Source of the DNA: Niebla homalea
Taxonomy: Eukaryota; Ascomycota; Lecanoromycetes; Lecanorales; Ramalinaceae
Assembly (NCBI GenBank): GCA_019925105.1
Contig: JAHGAU010000002.1
Location: 558,001 to 622,000 of the forward strand
Length of the DNA: 64,000 nt
Direction of reading: 5' to 3'
Shown here: piece by piece, positions 23,257 through 33,787 of the stretch
Layout: the number at the start of each line of letters is the position of its first letter
How positions within the stretch are numbered: the first letter of the stretch is position 1
The notes under the pieces: model-generated
Databases searched by the model: none
What the model was told of the DNA's origin: nothing
Seen by the model: the letters and a program-made list of their open reading frames with translations, nothing else
Translations under genes and position numbers: made by a program

Positions 23257-24217
23257 TTAAGCCTCGAGCGCACCCAACGTCTTCCCCATCAGCTCATCCA
23301 CATACGCCCTCTCCAGCCCCTCCTCCTTCATCAGCACCGCCAAAACCTCCAACGGTGGCTTCAACCCCAGCCCATCCGCACGCTTCCATCGTTTCATCCG
23401 CGGGATACCAATGCACGGCTACTCTCCATGTTAGCGGCCCTAGTCTCACAGAGCACAAAGTCCCCTAGCGGCTCCTCACACACACACGCACACTAAAAGA
23501 CCGTCATGCCAGAGCAATAATGTGCTTCCACCATGCAACACCGTCGAAAAGGGGGGGCTGGAGAGTTTGCGGAATGGGAAAAAAACGAACAAGGGGTTGG
23601 AAAAAGGAGAAAAAAAGGAAGAAGAAAAAAGAACCCACCCCAAACTGACTGCTCAAATCAAACTCGCGCAACACCTTCTCGTGCACGCCCAGGCCGCGCT
23701 GGTGCACCCGGGGGGCTATCCGATCGTCCTCCTTGTGCCTCCAATATTTCTTGATCTGCGCCTCCGAGACCTTGGTCGCTTCCACTTCTCTGCTGTCTTT
23801 GGGACCACCGAGCTTGGAGGCGTTGGCGAGGTCGCCCTGGCCGCTGCTGCTGCCGCGGATGGGGATGTTTTTTTTGCTGCTGCTGCCGCCGCCGCTGCCG
23901 CTGGGTTCTTCCTCTTCTGCTGATGAAGATGATGGTGATACTCTGGATGTGGCGGGCTTTGTTTGTTGACTGTCATCCTCAGAGGGTTCTGAGAGGTCAG
24001 CTTGTTTGGGCGCGGTGGTGACGTCTGCTACGGCGCTCTTCTGTTTCGGGGAGAGTTTCTTGTCCTTGAAGGATTGCGATTGGGGGGCGGAGGGTTTGGT
24101 GATTCTGTTTGTGGCATTCTTGGGTCCGAAGGAGAGGCGGCTTTGAGGGGTGGCCGCGTTGACGGTGCTCGAGGTAGCATTTTTGGCTGGACGGCCACGA
24201 GGACGTCCGGGAGGCAT
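23257..24217 (-). CDS. POLD4: DNA polymerase delta subunit 4 (POLD4/Cdm1 family)
   Basis: The smallest accessory subunit of the replicative polymerase delta. Exons 24217-23639 and 23418-23257, separated by a 220-nt intron with long purine/pyrimidine runs, encode 246 residues. The signature lies at the end: QIKKYWRHKEDDRIAPRVHQ, then LREFDLSSQFG at the end of exon 1 joining PCIGIPRMKRWKRADGLGLK in exon 2. This matches the conserved PC-x-GI-x-R-x-RW block of POLD4. The first ~150 residues are disordered and low in complexity, with an AT-hook-like GRPRGRPAK at residues 4-12 and a weak PCNA-binding-like QSRLSFG near 25. POLD4 links polymerase delta to PCNA and stabilises it in human and fission yeast. 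Both extra motifs are my reading, not proven. Confidence 0.9.
23841..23902. repeat. GCTGCT/GCCGCC trinucleotide-rich tract split by a T run
   Basis: Two GCT/GCC-rich blocks flank a run of T. On the coding (minus) strand they encode the Ser/Gly-rich linker of the POLD4 protein. Confidence 0.7.
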
Positions 24218-24667
24218 GGTGAATGTATGTTTGGGCGATGCAAACTAATACAATGCTGCTACGTATGTTGATATACCATACTGAAGTCAATGGCATCGAA
24301 TATCAAGTGTCGCCTCATGACGTCGGGCCGTGCTAGCGTCAAATTGTCGCGTTGATCGGGCGACATTCTAGTTTGTATTCTCTGCTCCTTTAGTACGAGG
24401 CAAGCGAGGGTACCTCGAATCTACGTTGATGAACGATACTTCCGTATGAATTCACTGAATATCTTGATGGGATCTTAGTGATTGACATTGTTCATGTCTT
24501 CACGAGAGACCTATCTAGCCTTCGTGCCTTCCCAATGTTTAGAATCCGCTTGCTAGTCTTCTGTCCATAGTTTTCTTATCCTCCAAAATGATTGCATTCT
24601 TTTATTTATCGTCTGCTGTAAAGCTTTCTCATCATTTTGATCTGATGATCTCTGTATTGCGGGATTC
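24218..24667. promoter_or_regulatory. Divergent promoter region, POLD4 / dihydroorotate dehydrogenase
   Basis: About 450 bp between two outward-facing genes. It is more AT-rich than the flanking coding DNA and includes TTTTATTTATCG near 24,600. It must hold both promoters. No defined element was recognised. Confidence 0.5.
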
Positions 24668-24775
24668 ATGAAAGATGCCCCGGGGTTCTCGGCGGGCTGC
24701 TTGGATGCCTGGGGAGGATCTCATGATCAGACCCTCTTTGCTCAACTCCGCAAGCCTCTGGGCGACTACGCTTAA
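24668..24775 (+). promoter_or_regulatory. Upstream ORF overlapping the dihydroorotate dehydrogenase start
   Basis: An ATG seven bases before the first in-frame ATG of the dehydrogenase opens a 35-codon reading frame (MKDAPGFSAG...). It runs past all three candidate main start codons (24675, 24705, 24723) and ends at TAA 24773-24775. If it is in the mRNA it would compete with the main start, so translation would need leaky scanning. The transcript start is unknown. Confidence 0.4.
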
Positions 24776-26393
24776 TGACTTGGTAGAACTCTACAATTGC
24801 CCTTGGACTGGTGCCGTCACAACGCGAACATGCCTACTCGCGGGGTACAAGCATGATCCATCCATTCACCAGCACTGCTTTGTCGACACCAAAGATCCAG
24901 GCCAGAAGTTGAATCTTCCAAAATCGGACTCGAAAACGCAAGCCAATGGCCATACTCCCCCGGCAGAGGCCATCACAAGCCTAAACACCCTTGGCTATAG
25001 TCCCATCTGCCTAGACCAATACTTGACATGGGCCATCTCTGTATTTTCCAGAGGCTCGGCATCCTACCGGAAACCCTTCATCTTTTCCGTCACGGGCTCT
25101 CCAGATGACACCTTGGACTGCTTCCGAACGATCGCGGGGAGACGCAGGGATCATCCGGATTGCCCCCCTCCATTCCACCTGGAGATCAACCTCTCCTGCC
25201 CCGACATCGCCGACAAACCCCCACCCGCATACTCGCGCTCTTATCTAGCGGAGTACTTGGACCGGGCAGCGGAAGCCAAGCGGCTTGAGCCCGGCTTGCA
25301 TGAGTATTGTGAGGATTGGGGACGAGAGTATCTGCTACGCGGCCGTCAATATAAAGCCTCGCCCATTTACATCGGTCTCAAGCTCCCACCCTATACCTAC
25401 GCAACGCAGTTCTCCGAGTTCATCGCTGCTCTCCGCGACTCTGCCACTATCAAGCCTCTGGAAAAATGTCCCATCAACTTCATCACTACGACGAATACCT
25501 TGGGCTCCTCCCTCTTGCTGACCCAAGGCGGCAATGACTATCACCCAGCCATCGCCTCGGCTTCTGGGACAGGTATAGGCGGCTTAGCTGGCGCCGCCCT
25601 TCATCCCTTGGCTTTAGGCAACGTCGCCACGCTGAGAAGGATGCTGGACGAGCACGATGAGCTCTGCCACATCGAAATCATTGGCGTTGGAGGCGTGAGC
25701 GATCGGGCAGGGTACGAGCGGATGAAGAGTGCGGGCGCCGTTGCTGTAGGGGTAGCTACTGCATTGGGGGCCGAAGGAGTGGGTATTTTCGAAAAGATCC
25801 GGACAGGCAAAACGGGAGTGAAGGTTCGAGAAGAGGAGAATGTGAACAATGGCATGAGAGATGAGGGCGAAGGGGGAGTGAAGGATAAGGAAGAGGTGAG
25901 AGTGGAAGATGAGCCAAGGGACGAAGGCAAAGGGGAGGTGCAGGTCATGGAAGGAGTGAGGATGGATACTGAGATGAGGGGCGAGGGCAAAGAGGAAGTG
26001 GGGGACAAAAGCAAAGAGGGAGTGAGGGTTAAGGAAGACGTCAGCGTGGGAGATAGGACGAGAGACGCAAGCAAAGAGGAGATGTGGGACAAGGGCAAAG
26101 AGGAAATGAGGGACGCAGGCAAAGAGGGAGTGAGGGTTGAGGAAAACGTGAGGGTGGGAGATAAGACGAGGGAAGCGGGCAAAGAGGAAATATGGGACAA
26201 AGGCAAAGAGGCAATGAGGGAAAAAGGCAAAAAGGAAGTGAGGGACGAAGCGGAAATGAGGCATGAAGGCAAAGAGGAAGTGAGACACGAGGGCAATGAG
26301 GAAGTGAAGGACAAGGAGGGGGAGAGGGTGGGAGATGAGATGAGGAATGAGGAGACAATGATGAGGAAAAGGAAGTATGACCTTCTAATATGA
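24675..26393 (+). CDS. Dihydroorotate dehydrogenase-like flavoprotein (class 1A type) with repeat tail
   Basis: The first ~380 residues form an FMN TIM barrel of the cytosolic, fumarate-type dihydroorotate dehydrogenase family (pyrimidine synthesis). Landmarks: LLNSASLWATTLNDL, WTGAVTTRTCLL, FIFSVTGS, the motif EINLSCPD holding the family's catalytic cysteine, IYIGLKLPPYT, FITTTNTLGSSLLL, and the FMN-phosphate loops SGTGIGGLAGAALHP and IEIIGVGGVSDRAGYERMK. The start may be at 24675, 24705 or 24723. After the natural end (EGVGIFEKIRTGKTG) comes a ~190-residue tail of repeats around (V/M)RDxGKEE, rich in Glu, Lys, Gly and Arg. Many fungi also have a mitochondrial class 2 enzyme, so this copy may be a paralogue with another substrate. 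Catalytic family: confident. In vivo role: not. Confidence 0.85.
   Translation: MPRGSRRAAWMPGEDLMIRPSLLNSASLWATTLNDLVELYNCPWTGAVTTRTCLLAGYKHDPSIHQHCFVDTKDPGQKLNLPKSDSKTQANGHTPPAEAITSLNTLGYSPICLDQYLTWAISVFSRGSASYRKPFIFSVTGSPDDTLDCFRTIAGRRRDHPDCPPPFHLEINLSCPDIADKPPPAYSRSYLAEYLDRAAEAKRLEPGLHEYCEDWGREYLLRGRQYKASPIYIGLKLPPYTYATQFSEFIAALRDSATIKPLEKCPINFITTTNTLGSSLLLTQGGNDYHPAIASASGTGIGGLAGAALHPLALGNVATLRRMLDEHDELCHIEIIGVGGVSDRAGYERMKSAGAVAVGVATALGAEGVGIFEKIRTGKTGVKVREEENVNNGMRDEGEGGVKDKEEVRVEDEPRDEGKGEVQVMEGVRMDTEMRGEGKEEVGDKSKEGVRVKEDVSVGDRTRDASKEEMWDKGKEEMRDAGKEGVRVEENVRVGDKTREAGKEEIWDKGKEAMREKGKKEVRDEAEMRHEGKEEVRHEGNEEVKDKEGERVGDEMRNEETMMRKRKYDLLI
25846..26392 (+). repeat. Degenerate 24-nt coding repeats, purine-rich strand
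   Basis: The dehydrogenase tail is built of degenerate eight-codon units with consensus near GAGGGCAAAGAGGAAGTGAG. The + strand is almost all purine for about 540 bases. Antisense frames in this stretch stay open only because the repeat is pyrimidine-rich on that strand. Confidence 0.85.
26013..26228 (+). repeat. Higher-order tandem repeat, two 108-bp copies
   Basis: Two adjacent 108-bp (36-codon) units start at 26013 and 26121. Each begins AAAGAGGGAGTGAGGGTT and encodes KEGVRV...VGD(R/K)TR...KEE(M/I)WDKGKE. They differ by scattered substitutions but keep length and frame, indicating duplication of four or five smaller units at once. Confidence 0.85.
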
Positions 26394-26684
26394 GGCATGA
26401 GGGACGAATTGGATGAGAGCATGACTATGGATCATGTATAGGATTCTTGACAGCAAGGCGTTGGGGGTAGCACGAATCCCTAGCATAGCGTTGACTTGTT
26501 CATGCATTCATTCGAAGCCAGCTTCTAATGAGGTTTGGGAGTAACGCTTCTAGGGGTATACGTAGAATACAAAAACTTCTCATCCAGAAAAATGCTCAGG
26601 GACGCCTCCGCCGTGACATCAAATGTGAATGGTCTAACCATGGAAGCCATTTCCCACCCTACTTCTCCAACACAAAAGTCTTCT

Positions 26685-29600
26685 TTATCGCTTGACCCAA
26701 TTCTTCTTCACGGCCTTGAAGCTATTCACCGTCTCTCTCTTCCCCGGCTTCCTCCCAATCTCCACGACCAAGAATCTCACAAAATCCTGCAGAGTCCAGT
26801 AACTGCTGTGGGCACTCAGCATATTGAGGTACTGAATCTCCAACGGGCCTCCACCAGATCTCAGCGTATAATCGATCTGCCCGTTATCATTCAGCAGGAA
26901 CATTCGCTTCTCGGCAACCTCCTCACGCGTGAAGTTGTGCGTCTCCAACTCCACTGTGGAAGGCATATGAGCGAGGGAGGGGCGGTGGGGAAATGCCTCC
27001 AGCGCCTTAGCTTGCGCAGCAGAGTTGCCACCTTTGAACATTGAGCCAAAATATTTGGCCCAGGAGACTGTCGCGCTGGGAACAAAAGCTTGTTGCAGAG
27101 AGTTGGAGTAGTCGGCATCCACGCACGCGTTCAAACGATACGCCACGGGGTCATATTGGTGAACGACGTTGTAGAGATTGTCTACCGCCAAACAGCCATA
27201 TGTGCCAGCCTCACCAGCGATGCCTTGGCCAGTGTCCTCGCCGTCGTCTTGGGGCTTGTGTCGGCCTTTGCGAGGGAGTAGACAAGCGCGATTGAGAAGG
27301 AGGAAGAAGCCAGCGGGGCTCCCACAGAAGAAAAGGCTTTTGGTATCGAATTCTAGGATGTCAGATGGAATCTTGCTGTTGACGAGATCGAGCTGTTTGG
27401 GGAGTCTTGTTGGCTGTTTGCTTAATATGTCAAGCGCCATAACGCTACCCAGTGAGTGAGCGATCAGGTGGACTCTGCCATTCTGGTGGAAGCCTGGGTT
27501 GTTCGTAGCCCACAAACGATAGATCCGGTTCGCCTCCTTTATCACAGCCTCGACCATTTTCGGCTTGTGATGCGAGAGATAGTACGGTATGTCTAGCATG
27601 ACATCGCTGATGAGGTTTCGCACAGCTGGGAGCGATTCGGCGGTGATATCTTCAAGGGAGAATTTGTTTGTCGAAGGGTTAGAGAGCTCTTGATCGGCTT
27701 TCGGCTTGGGACTAACGTCGTCCAACTTCATCTTTGAACGCCAATTGACTGGTAGAACCATGATAGTCCCACATCCTTCTCGCAAGAGCGGCTTGACAGC
27801 CTCAGACTGTAGCTCAACGTTTATCTGACGGCGGAATGCGTTGATTGCATGAGTAAAGTGGAAGCTTTCCACACGCTCTGAGAGCTTCTGACCGATGCCA
27901 TGGACTACTAATACCAAATCTGTGACTTTGGGTGTTTCTTCCGCCGCAAGGCATGCAACGCAAGCATGATGCCGTCCGTCCGTAGCTCCAGTTGCTGCTC
28001 TCATCGCTTCGAACCCCTCCTGAGCTGCTTTGGTCGTGTTGACGTGTTTCGGAGGATACATCCTTTCCCACGCTCTGTAGTCAAACCCTCTTATAACCGT
28101 TACACCCACGGGCTGCCCCTTACGGATCTTGGCCAAGGGTCGACGTCCACGGGCCGCTGATGGAAGCTGACCTGCATTCAGAATTTGTCCCTCGTGTCCA
28201 TTTGCATATATGATGCTCGATTTTGCGAACAATCTGACAGGGTCATCATATCCGTCAAGCACTCCCGCGGCCAAGTTTTCTGGCTTGCTCACGACCTCTA
28301 CGGAGCGTGCCTGCCGGGCTTCGTCACCGCCTAGTTTCGTTTCAGAAGTTCCCAGTCGAGGGGATTGATTCACGCTCGTCGAAGGCCTACTTGAGTCTTG
28401 AGCGGGCTCATCCGAAGGCCAGATCCTATGAACGAGTTTGATTTCTGCTTCAGGCCCAATTTCCTGGCAGCTGTTCATTTCATCCACATAGGTCAAAGTC
28501 CAAGGCTTGATGTACTCGAATCCTTGCTCTAGTTGATTGGCAAGATCCGACTCCACCGGCCACATTGTCTCCTTGTAAAACCATGTCCCGCGTACCACTG
28601 AGGATATATCATGCACAGGATCCCAATAAATGGGGCCCATCTATGGAATTATCAGCTTTGCATTAGGACCCTATTGGAAGATGCACTACCTTAAGATTGG
28701 GAATCTCGACCACATGAAGACGAGATACGCCCACTGGAACTCTGACATCCGGAATGTCTCTTTGCTTCGAGTGAAAACGATGGCCCAAAATTGGCCTCGG
28801 GTGCCTGTTATTGCTCGTATCATCTCTGGCTGCGTTTGCGCCATCAGACGCGGTAACGCCAAAGTTCTGGTCAGGAGAGCGTGAGCGAGATCGGCTGCTC
28901 TTCATGCGTGAAGGCACACGGAGAAAAGGGGTTCCTGTGGTTTGACGCTCCGAGGGACTTGAGCCCAAATCCGGTAAGCCTTGCTTCTTTTCTGAGGCTC
29001 TTGACAATCGCCTGTAAGGAATACCTTGATCTTCAATAGGATTTTGTGGGACATCTCTTTCAGGACTTTGCTTTCTAGACTTCTGGCGAAAAGGACTTCG
29101 ACTTCGTTTTCTGGGTATATTGGTGCGCTTTTCGCTCATTGCGGCTTCTTTCGACGCCTTGGAGAGTTCATTCGAAAGGACCTGGATGTCATTTCTTGAC
29201 CTAGGGTTATGTTGCTCATGAGCTTGGCCATCCTTTGCCTGCGCGGGTGATGGCATCCCCCCATTGCTGGCGACACTGGATGGATGAGTCGAGGCAGAAA
29301 ACTCGGAGCCGGTCACTGCGCCAGCTAGAGATAGTGTGGATGGAGCTTTGCCAATATTTGTTTCGTGATCAGCAGATCCTAAATCTCGATTGTACGTTTT
29401 CTTATGTTTTCCTGGGAATATTCCCGAGAACTCTTCATGTTTCGCCCGAGGGGACTCAAAGGTGTTGCTGGTTATACTCGCTTCATTAGCGAGCTTGTCT
29501 GGCTTATTTTTTGGCTTGCTGCTTGGATCTTCAGGTTTGTGAAATGCCAACCAAGCTTCTTCGAGAGCTCGGTTGTCGTGCACGGCGAACGGTCTTGGAG

Positions 29601-29802
29601 GCAAACGAGTAGGCTTCACTGATCCACTCGGGGGCGGTGGCACTGGAGAGAGTGGATCATCAATAGGGAGGGACGAGCAATAGAAGTATTGGGCCCTAGT
29701 AGGGGGTGGGCCAATTGATACTGCAGATGCTCGACGAGTGAACGTGTTCGAAGTAGGTTGGAGCAAGCAGGAGGCGCCATACGTGTGGCCCGTAGACGCC
29801 AT
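26685..29802 (-). CDS. DDHD-domain phospholipase (phosphatidic acid-preferring PLA1 family)
   Basis: Exons 29802-28690 and 28640-26685 (49-nt intron) give 1,022 residues. The first ~330 residues are disordered and rich in Ser, Pro and Arg (KRSRSPFRQKSRKQSPER). A lipid-transfer-like N-terminal fold follows (MGPIYWDPVHDISSVVRGTW; FYKETMWPVESDLA). The lipase core has LVLVVHGIGQKLSERVES and the nucleophile segment HLIAHSLGSVMALDIL. The C-terminal DDHD part shows SLFFCGSPAGFFLLLNR and YNVVHQYDPVAYRLNACVD. Relatives such as human DDHD1/2 and yeast YOR022C hydrolyse phospholipids or neutral lipids at the ER/Golgi or mitochondria. The lipase motif reads AHSLG where G-x-S-x-G is usual. The gene shares a ~540-bp divergent promoter with het-c. 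Confidence 0.92.
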
Positions 29803-30345
29803 CTCAGAGGCAAATCATGGGAGACGATGTTGATGTCAGGCAAGGTTTAGCCTTATGATATGAAGGATCATATGGTCTGTTGACTGGGTAGAAAAGGTAT
29901 CAAATGTGGATGCCTGCCCGCAGGTATCACCGAGCCGTCGGGAAGTATCATAGGCATTTAGTGGAAAATATCTCTGTGGTGAGCGAATTCACATCGCTCA
30001 TTGTCCATCCCGCAGACTGAGGAAGAAGGAAGGAACCCTTACCATATATCATAGCAACATGGTAAATGGAAGGAGTGGGGCCGAGGGGCGGTCAAATGAC
30101 ACAATGTGCCAAGGCTGATGAGGCGGCCACTGGCCAATGGGAGAGTGGGAGAGTAAGTGCAGCCTCAGCGATTCAGCTCCAACGTGCAAACTCCAGCCTC
30201 CACACTCGCGTAATATACAAGGTAGGTATCTAGACTACATGCACAGCCTCATGAGTGTCTATATCAGTAAGAAGAATCCTGCTTAGTAGACCTTCACTTT
30301 CTTCCTGTGCTTTCACCTTGTGCATCTATCGATATCTCCTCTGAC
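29803..30345. promoter_or_regulatory. Divergent promoter region, DDHD lipase / het-c
   Basis: A 543-bp gap between outward-facing starts. It includes several CCAAT/ATTGG pentamers around 30,130 (GGCCAATGGG). No other element was identified. Confidence 0.5.
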
Positions 30346-32759
30346 ATGGCTTCAACCACGTCGTTCAAATACGGATGTTTGTTGTTGGCTGCTTTCCTGC
30401 TCTTGGCTTCTCCTGCTGCAGCGTTTGGCGCTGGAAATATCGGTAAGTCTTCATCTCGATCTTCATTTTGCGGTTCGTTTATTAAGAGTTGCTGTCAGCT
30501 TCAATATCTAAGATCGAGGGTCAAAATTGGCGACATGGCGATATCGAAGACATGCTTAAGACGGTGGCCTTTATCAAGGGCCATAAATGGACAAGCATGA
30601 TGGTGAAGCGGGTATATTTTGGCAATTGGCTACGCGATTACTCTCAGGCAATGGACGTGGGTACCTTGAAGGGTATTCAGGCCGATACCATCAGAATCCT
30701 TGTGTGGGTCTTATCTTTTCTCAGCTTTGGATATGCTACCGGAGAGTTTGAAGTGACTGCAGATCGTCTCGGTGTCTATCGACCAGAAGAACACATTGAC
30801 AACCCTAAAGATTATGCCGACAACCAGGACGCAAGGCAATTTGATCCCAGGTTAAGACCCCCGGTCCAGCAAATAGAACTGGACATCGATCCAGATACCG
30901 GACTGAAGAACTACATCGCCAATGAACGGCTCGGTATTGCAACTTCTGCCGGCTATGTAAAGTTCTCCTTGACAAGAAGCATACATTATGGACGGGTGTA
31001 TACCAGTGGAGCAGGCAGTCGAGGCAAAGATTCTGATCTCTATGAGGCCCTGAGATGTCTTGGCCAGGCGCTGCATTGCTTGGAGGATTTTGGTGCCCAT
31101 ACAAATTATACCGAATTAGCTTTGCGAGAAATGGGATATGGTCAGGTATTCCCACACACGGGCGTTGCCACCGAGATCAACCTTCGTGGTCATCGCGTAT
31201 TTCCTCTCGTCACGGGCACTTTTGGTGTCGTCGACTTTCTTCACAGCGTTCTGGGAGAAGCCACCGATCATTTCGCCCAGACTGAGGTTGAGCAAATGGA
31301 CACAGCTCTCAAAGACGCTGAGGCACAATCAAAGGGTTCCGCCGGTGCTCGAAGTGGTCCAGGAGGCTCACAGCTTTCCAGCATGACAAGCTTGCTTTCC
31401 CAAGTGCCTGGAACAGGAGATTTGGCACGCCAGGCGCAAGATCTGCAAGCCCAATCCGATGCTCAGGAGAGAGCTACAGTTGGTCAGGGAGTTAATACTC
31501 AGTTTCAAGGCCCTCCAGGAACATCCACTGGACCTCCTGGGCCAAACATTCCAGGTACGAACTTCGATCCGAAGAAGACCGCTGCTCAGATCTACCCAAT
31601 ACTGGAATTTCGGGACAAGGTGGTGAAGGCAATCTCTGCAACCATTGAGAAGATCCCAGGACTCGAAGCTTTGGTGGAAAAGATCACGGACACACTCACG
31701 CTCTTCGTATTATCACTCCTTGCACCTTTCATTCGTCCGATTATCGATGCGGTTTCCAAGCAATTGAAGACTGGCAGCACGGGCGTTATTGACGCCAGCG
31801 GACGCCATCAATATGAGCCCTGGACAGACCCGCATTGTACTGATCCAACACACTCTTTGCTATCCAAAGATCACTTCTCCAACATACTCAACGAACCTGC
31901 CGGCCAGGTGGCCTCGACCATCTTGCAATATGTCGCACCGCGCGTCATCTACGCATGGCAAACCCCAAACATACCTGTCGAACAGGTACTCAATGATGTT
32001 ATGCGGGTTTTCCACCACCCAGCCATTCGGGATCACAATTGCGAGGTCCACCGGGACATGTTCAGCACTGTTGAGCGCTGGGCGCGTGGCAGACCGGATG
32101 GTGGGCGCAACCTGGACATGTTGCTGTCATCGCAGTCTGTGAAGGATGGCAAGAACCATACGGTGCCACAAAGTCAGCAGTCACATTCTCATGGTGGGCT
32201 TCCAAGCATGCCGGGTCTGCCTAACATGGGGAACGTCCCGGGTATGGGCAAGATCTTTGGGGGCGGCAGCCATAGTAAAGTGGCTGGTGCCCCTTGGGAA
32301 GCGCTCGGCAGGTTTCGAGAAGCGCCGGATGCAGGGCCAGGACGAGGCATGCCAGAGTCTGAGAGCATATCGACAACTTTCCCGGGTACACAAACCGAAT
32401 TCGATAATACAAGACCACCTACAGGCCCAGAAGCCGGGTACTCTGGCCCGCAAGACCCCCAACATCCATACGATCAATCGCCGTATCCTCCACAAGGTGC
32501 ACCCATACAGCCTTATTATGATGGTGGCCAGCAATTAGGCTATCCAGCGCCTCAGGGATCCTCATATCCCCCGAGCGGAGGTTATCCACCGCCACAGCCT
32601 CAGTATGGCTACCAAGGGCAACCGCAGTACGGTTATGACCCGAATGCTCCCCCACCTGAGCAGCAGTATGGCTCTCAAGGCCCACCGCCTCCGCAGCATT
32701 ATGGCTACGGAGGTCCGCCGCCCCCTCCAGGATCATACTATGGCGGCGGTCAGTATTGA
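30346..32759 (+). CDS. het-c: HET-C heterokaryon-incompatibility protein
   Basis: HET-C (Het-C domain family) is a secreted or cell-surface glycine-rich protein. In Neurospora, incompatible alleles trigger death of fused cells together with pin-c. Exons 30346-30442 and 30499-32759 (56-nt intron in the codon after GNI) give 785 residues. A signal peptide is clear (GCLLLAAFLLLASPAAAFG). The conserved core follows: VYFGNWLRDYSQAMDVGTLK, RLGVYRPEEHIDNPKDYAD, ALHCLEDFGAHTNYTELAL, HRVFPLVTGTFGVVDFLHS and IYPILEFRDKVVKAI, then PRVIYAWQTPNIPVEQVLND. The last ~150 residues are Pro/Gly/Tyr/Gln-rich with QPQYGYQGQPQYGYDPNAP-type repeats. A possible poly(A) signal AATAAA lies at 32848. Whether it acts in allorecognition here is not shown. 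Confidence 0.95.
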
Positions 32760-32882
32760 TCGGAAATTGAGCGCCTTCGTCGAGACAGTGGTCCATCTGT
32801 ACCCGCGTAGCATGCAATAGTATTCGTACACGTTGGGTCCAAACATAAATAAATCTAACATTGTATACCGGGAGATAGCCAT

Positions 32883-33787
32883 CTATTTCGTTCCATCCAT
32901 CCTGTCCTCATTAGGCTCCTCATCCCTATATCTTCTCCCCTCCTCCCCATCCCCAACCTCGTCAAGCGGTACCCTTCCCACCCCTTCTTCTCCCCCTTTC
33001 CCATCTTCATCAGCAGCGCCCTCCCGCCCCTCCCCTTTCCGTCCAATAACCACATTCCCCACCACCAACCCCATCGCCCCAACCCACCACAGGGGCGGCA
33101 ATTTCTCTCCAAATACCACCATCCCACTCAGCGCCGTCAACAGGAAATTGAAACTCGTGTTGATCAACGAAACCCGCGTGGTGGACGTCGCCCGTGTGAG
33201 CGCCATCGTGAACAAGGTCCACATGAGCGCGTTGAAGGCGAGGTTCATGCCGAAGAAGAAGGCGCGGAGGAGGAACGCGATGACTTGGTTCTCGGGTGAG
33301 AGATGGAAGGCTGTGGCGATGTGGGAGGCCCAGGAGGAGGTCAGGGAGGTGGTCGTACTAGTAGTCATGGTTCCTTATCATCAGCGAGGGGCACCGCTTT
33401 TTGTTATTTCCATGCCTTTTTTTTCTCCCCCCCCCCGGTTCCCTGCGCAAGGAGGTGAAGGAAGGCCAGAAGGGGAGACACGGGGCAGGGGAGGGCTTAC
33501 AGCTTCGCGAACACGCCATTGAAAGCCGCGCAGGCTCCACTGGCCGCGGCGATGGGGATCCACGGCGATTTGAGCGGGTTGCTGTACGAGAACCTCGATG
33601 ATGGTTCATCTGGTTGCAGACGCGGGCTGGACGGAGGGGAATCGCTGATGTCGTGGAAGGGGGAGATGCGGGTGGTGGAGGCGGGGATCAGGGGCGCAGA
33701 TTGGTTGGTCATGGGGTCGGACATGTTGGTTGGGATGGGGGAGGATGCGCGGTGAGCGGTGCGGCGATATGGTTGGGAGGAAGACAT
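32883..33787 (-). CDS. TMEM42/EamA-like small membrane protein
   Basis: Exons 33787-33501 and 33357-32883 (143-nt intron containing a C10 run on the + strand) encode 253 residues. The start is the first ATG (MSSSQPYRRTAHRA); the frame extends upstream only through non-ATG codons. After a ~75-residue disordered head come hydrophobic helices: WIPIAAASGACAAFNGVFAK, VIAFLLRAFFFGMNLAFNAL, WTLFTMALTRATSTTRVSLI, NTSFNFLLTALSGMVVFGE and WWVGAMGLVVGNVVIG. This is half of a drug/metabolite-transporter EamA unit, as in TMEM42. The tail is acidic and basic without structure. The transported substrate is unknown. The gene is GC-rich and shows the C-to-G composition switch. Confidence 0.8.

Noticed and set aside
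25601..26422. Long open frames (224-273 codons) on the minus strand opposite the dihydroorotate dehydrogenase tail
   Set aside because: They mirror the repeat DNA and are low-complexity Ser/Leu/Phe/Pro; the + strand frame continues a conserved enzyme.
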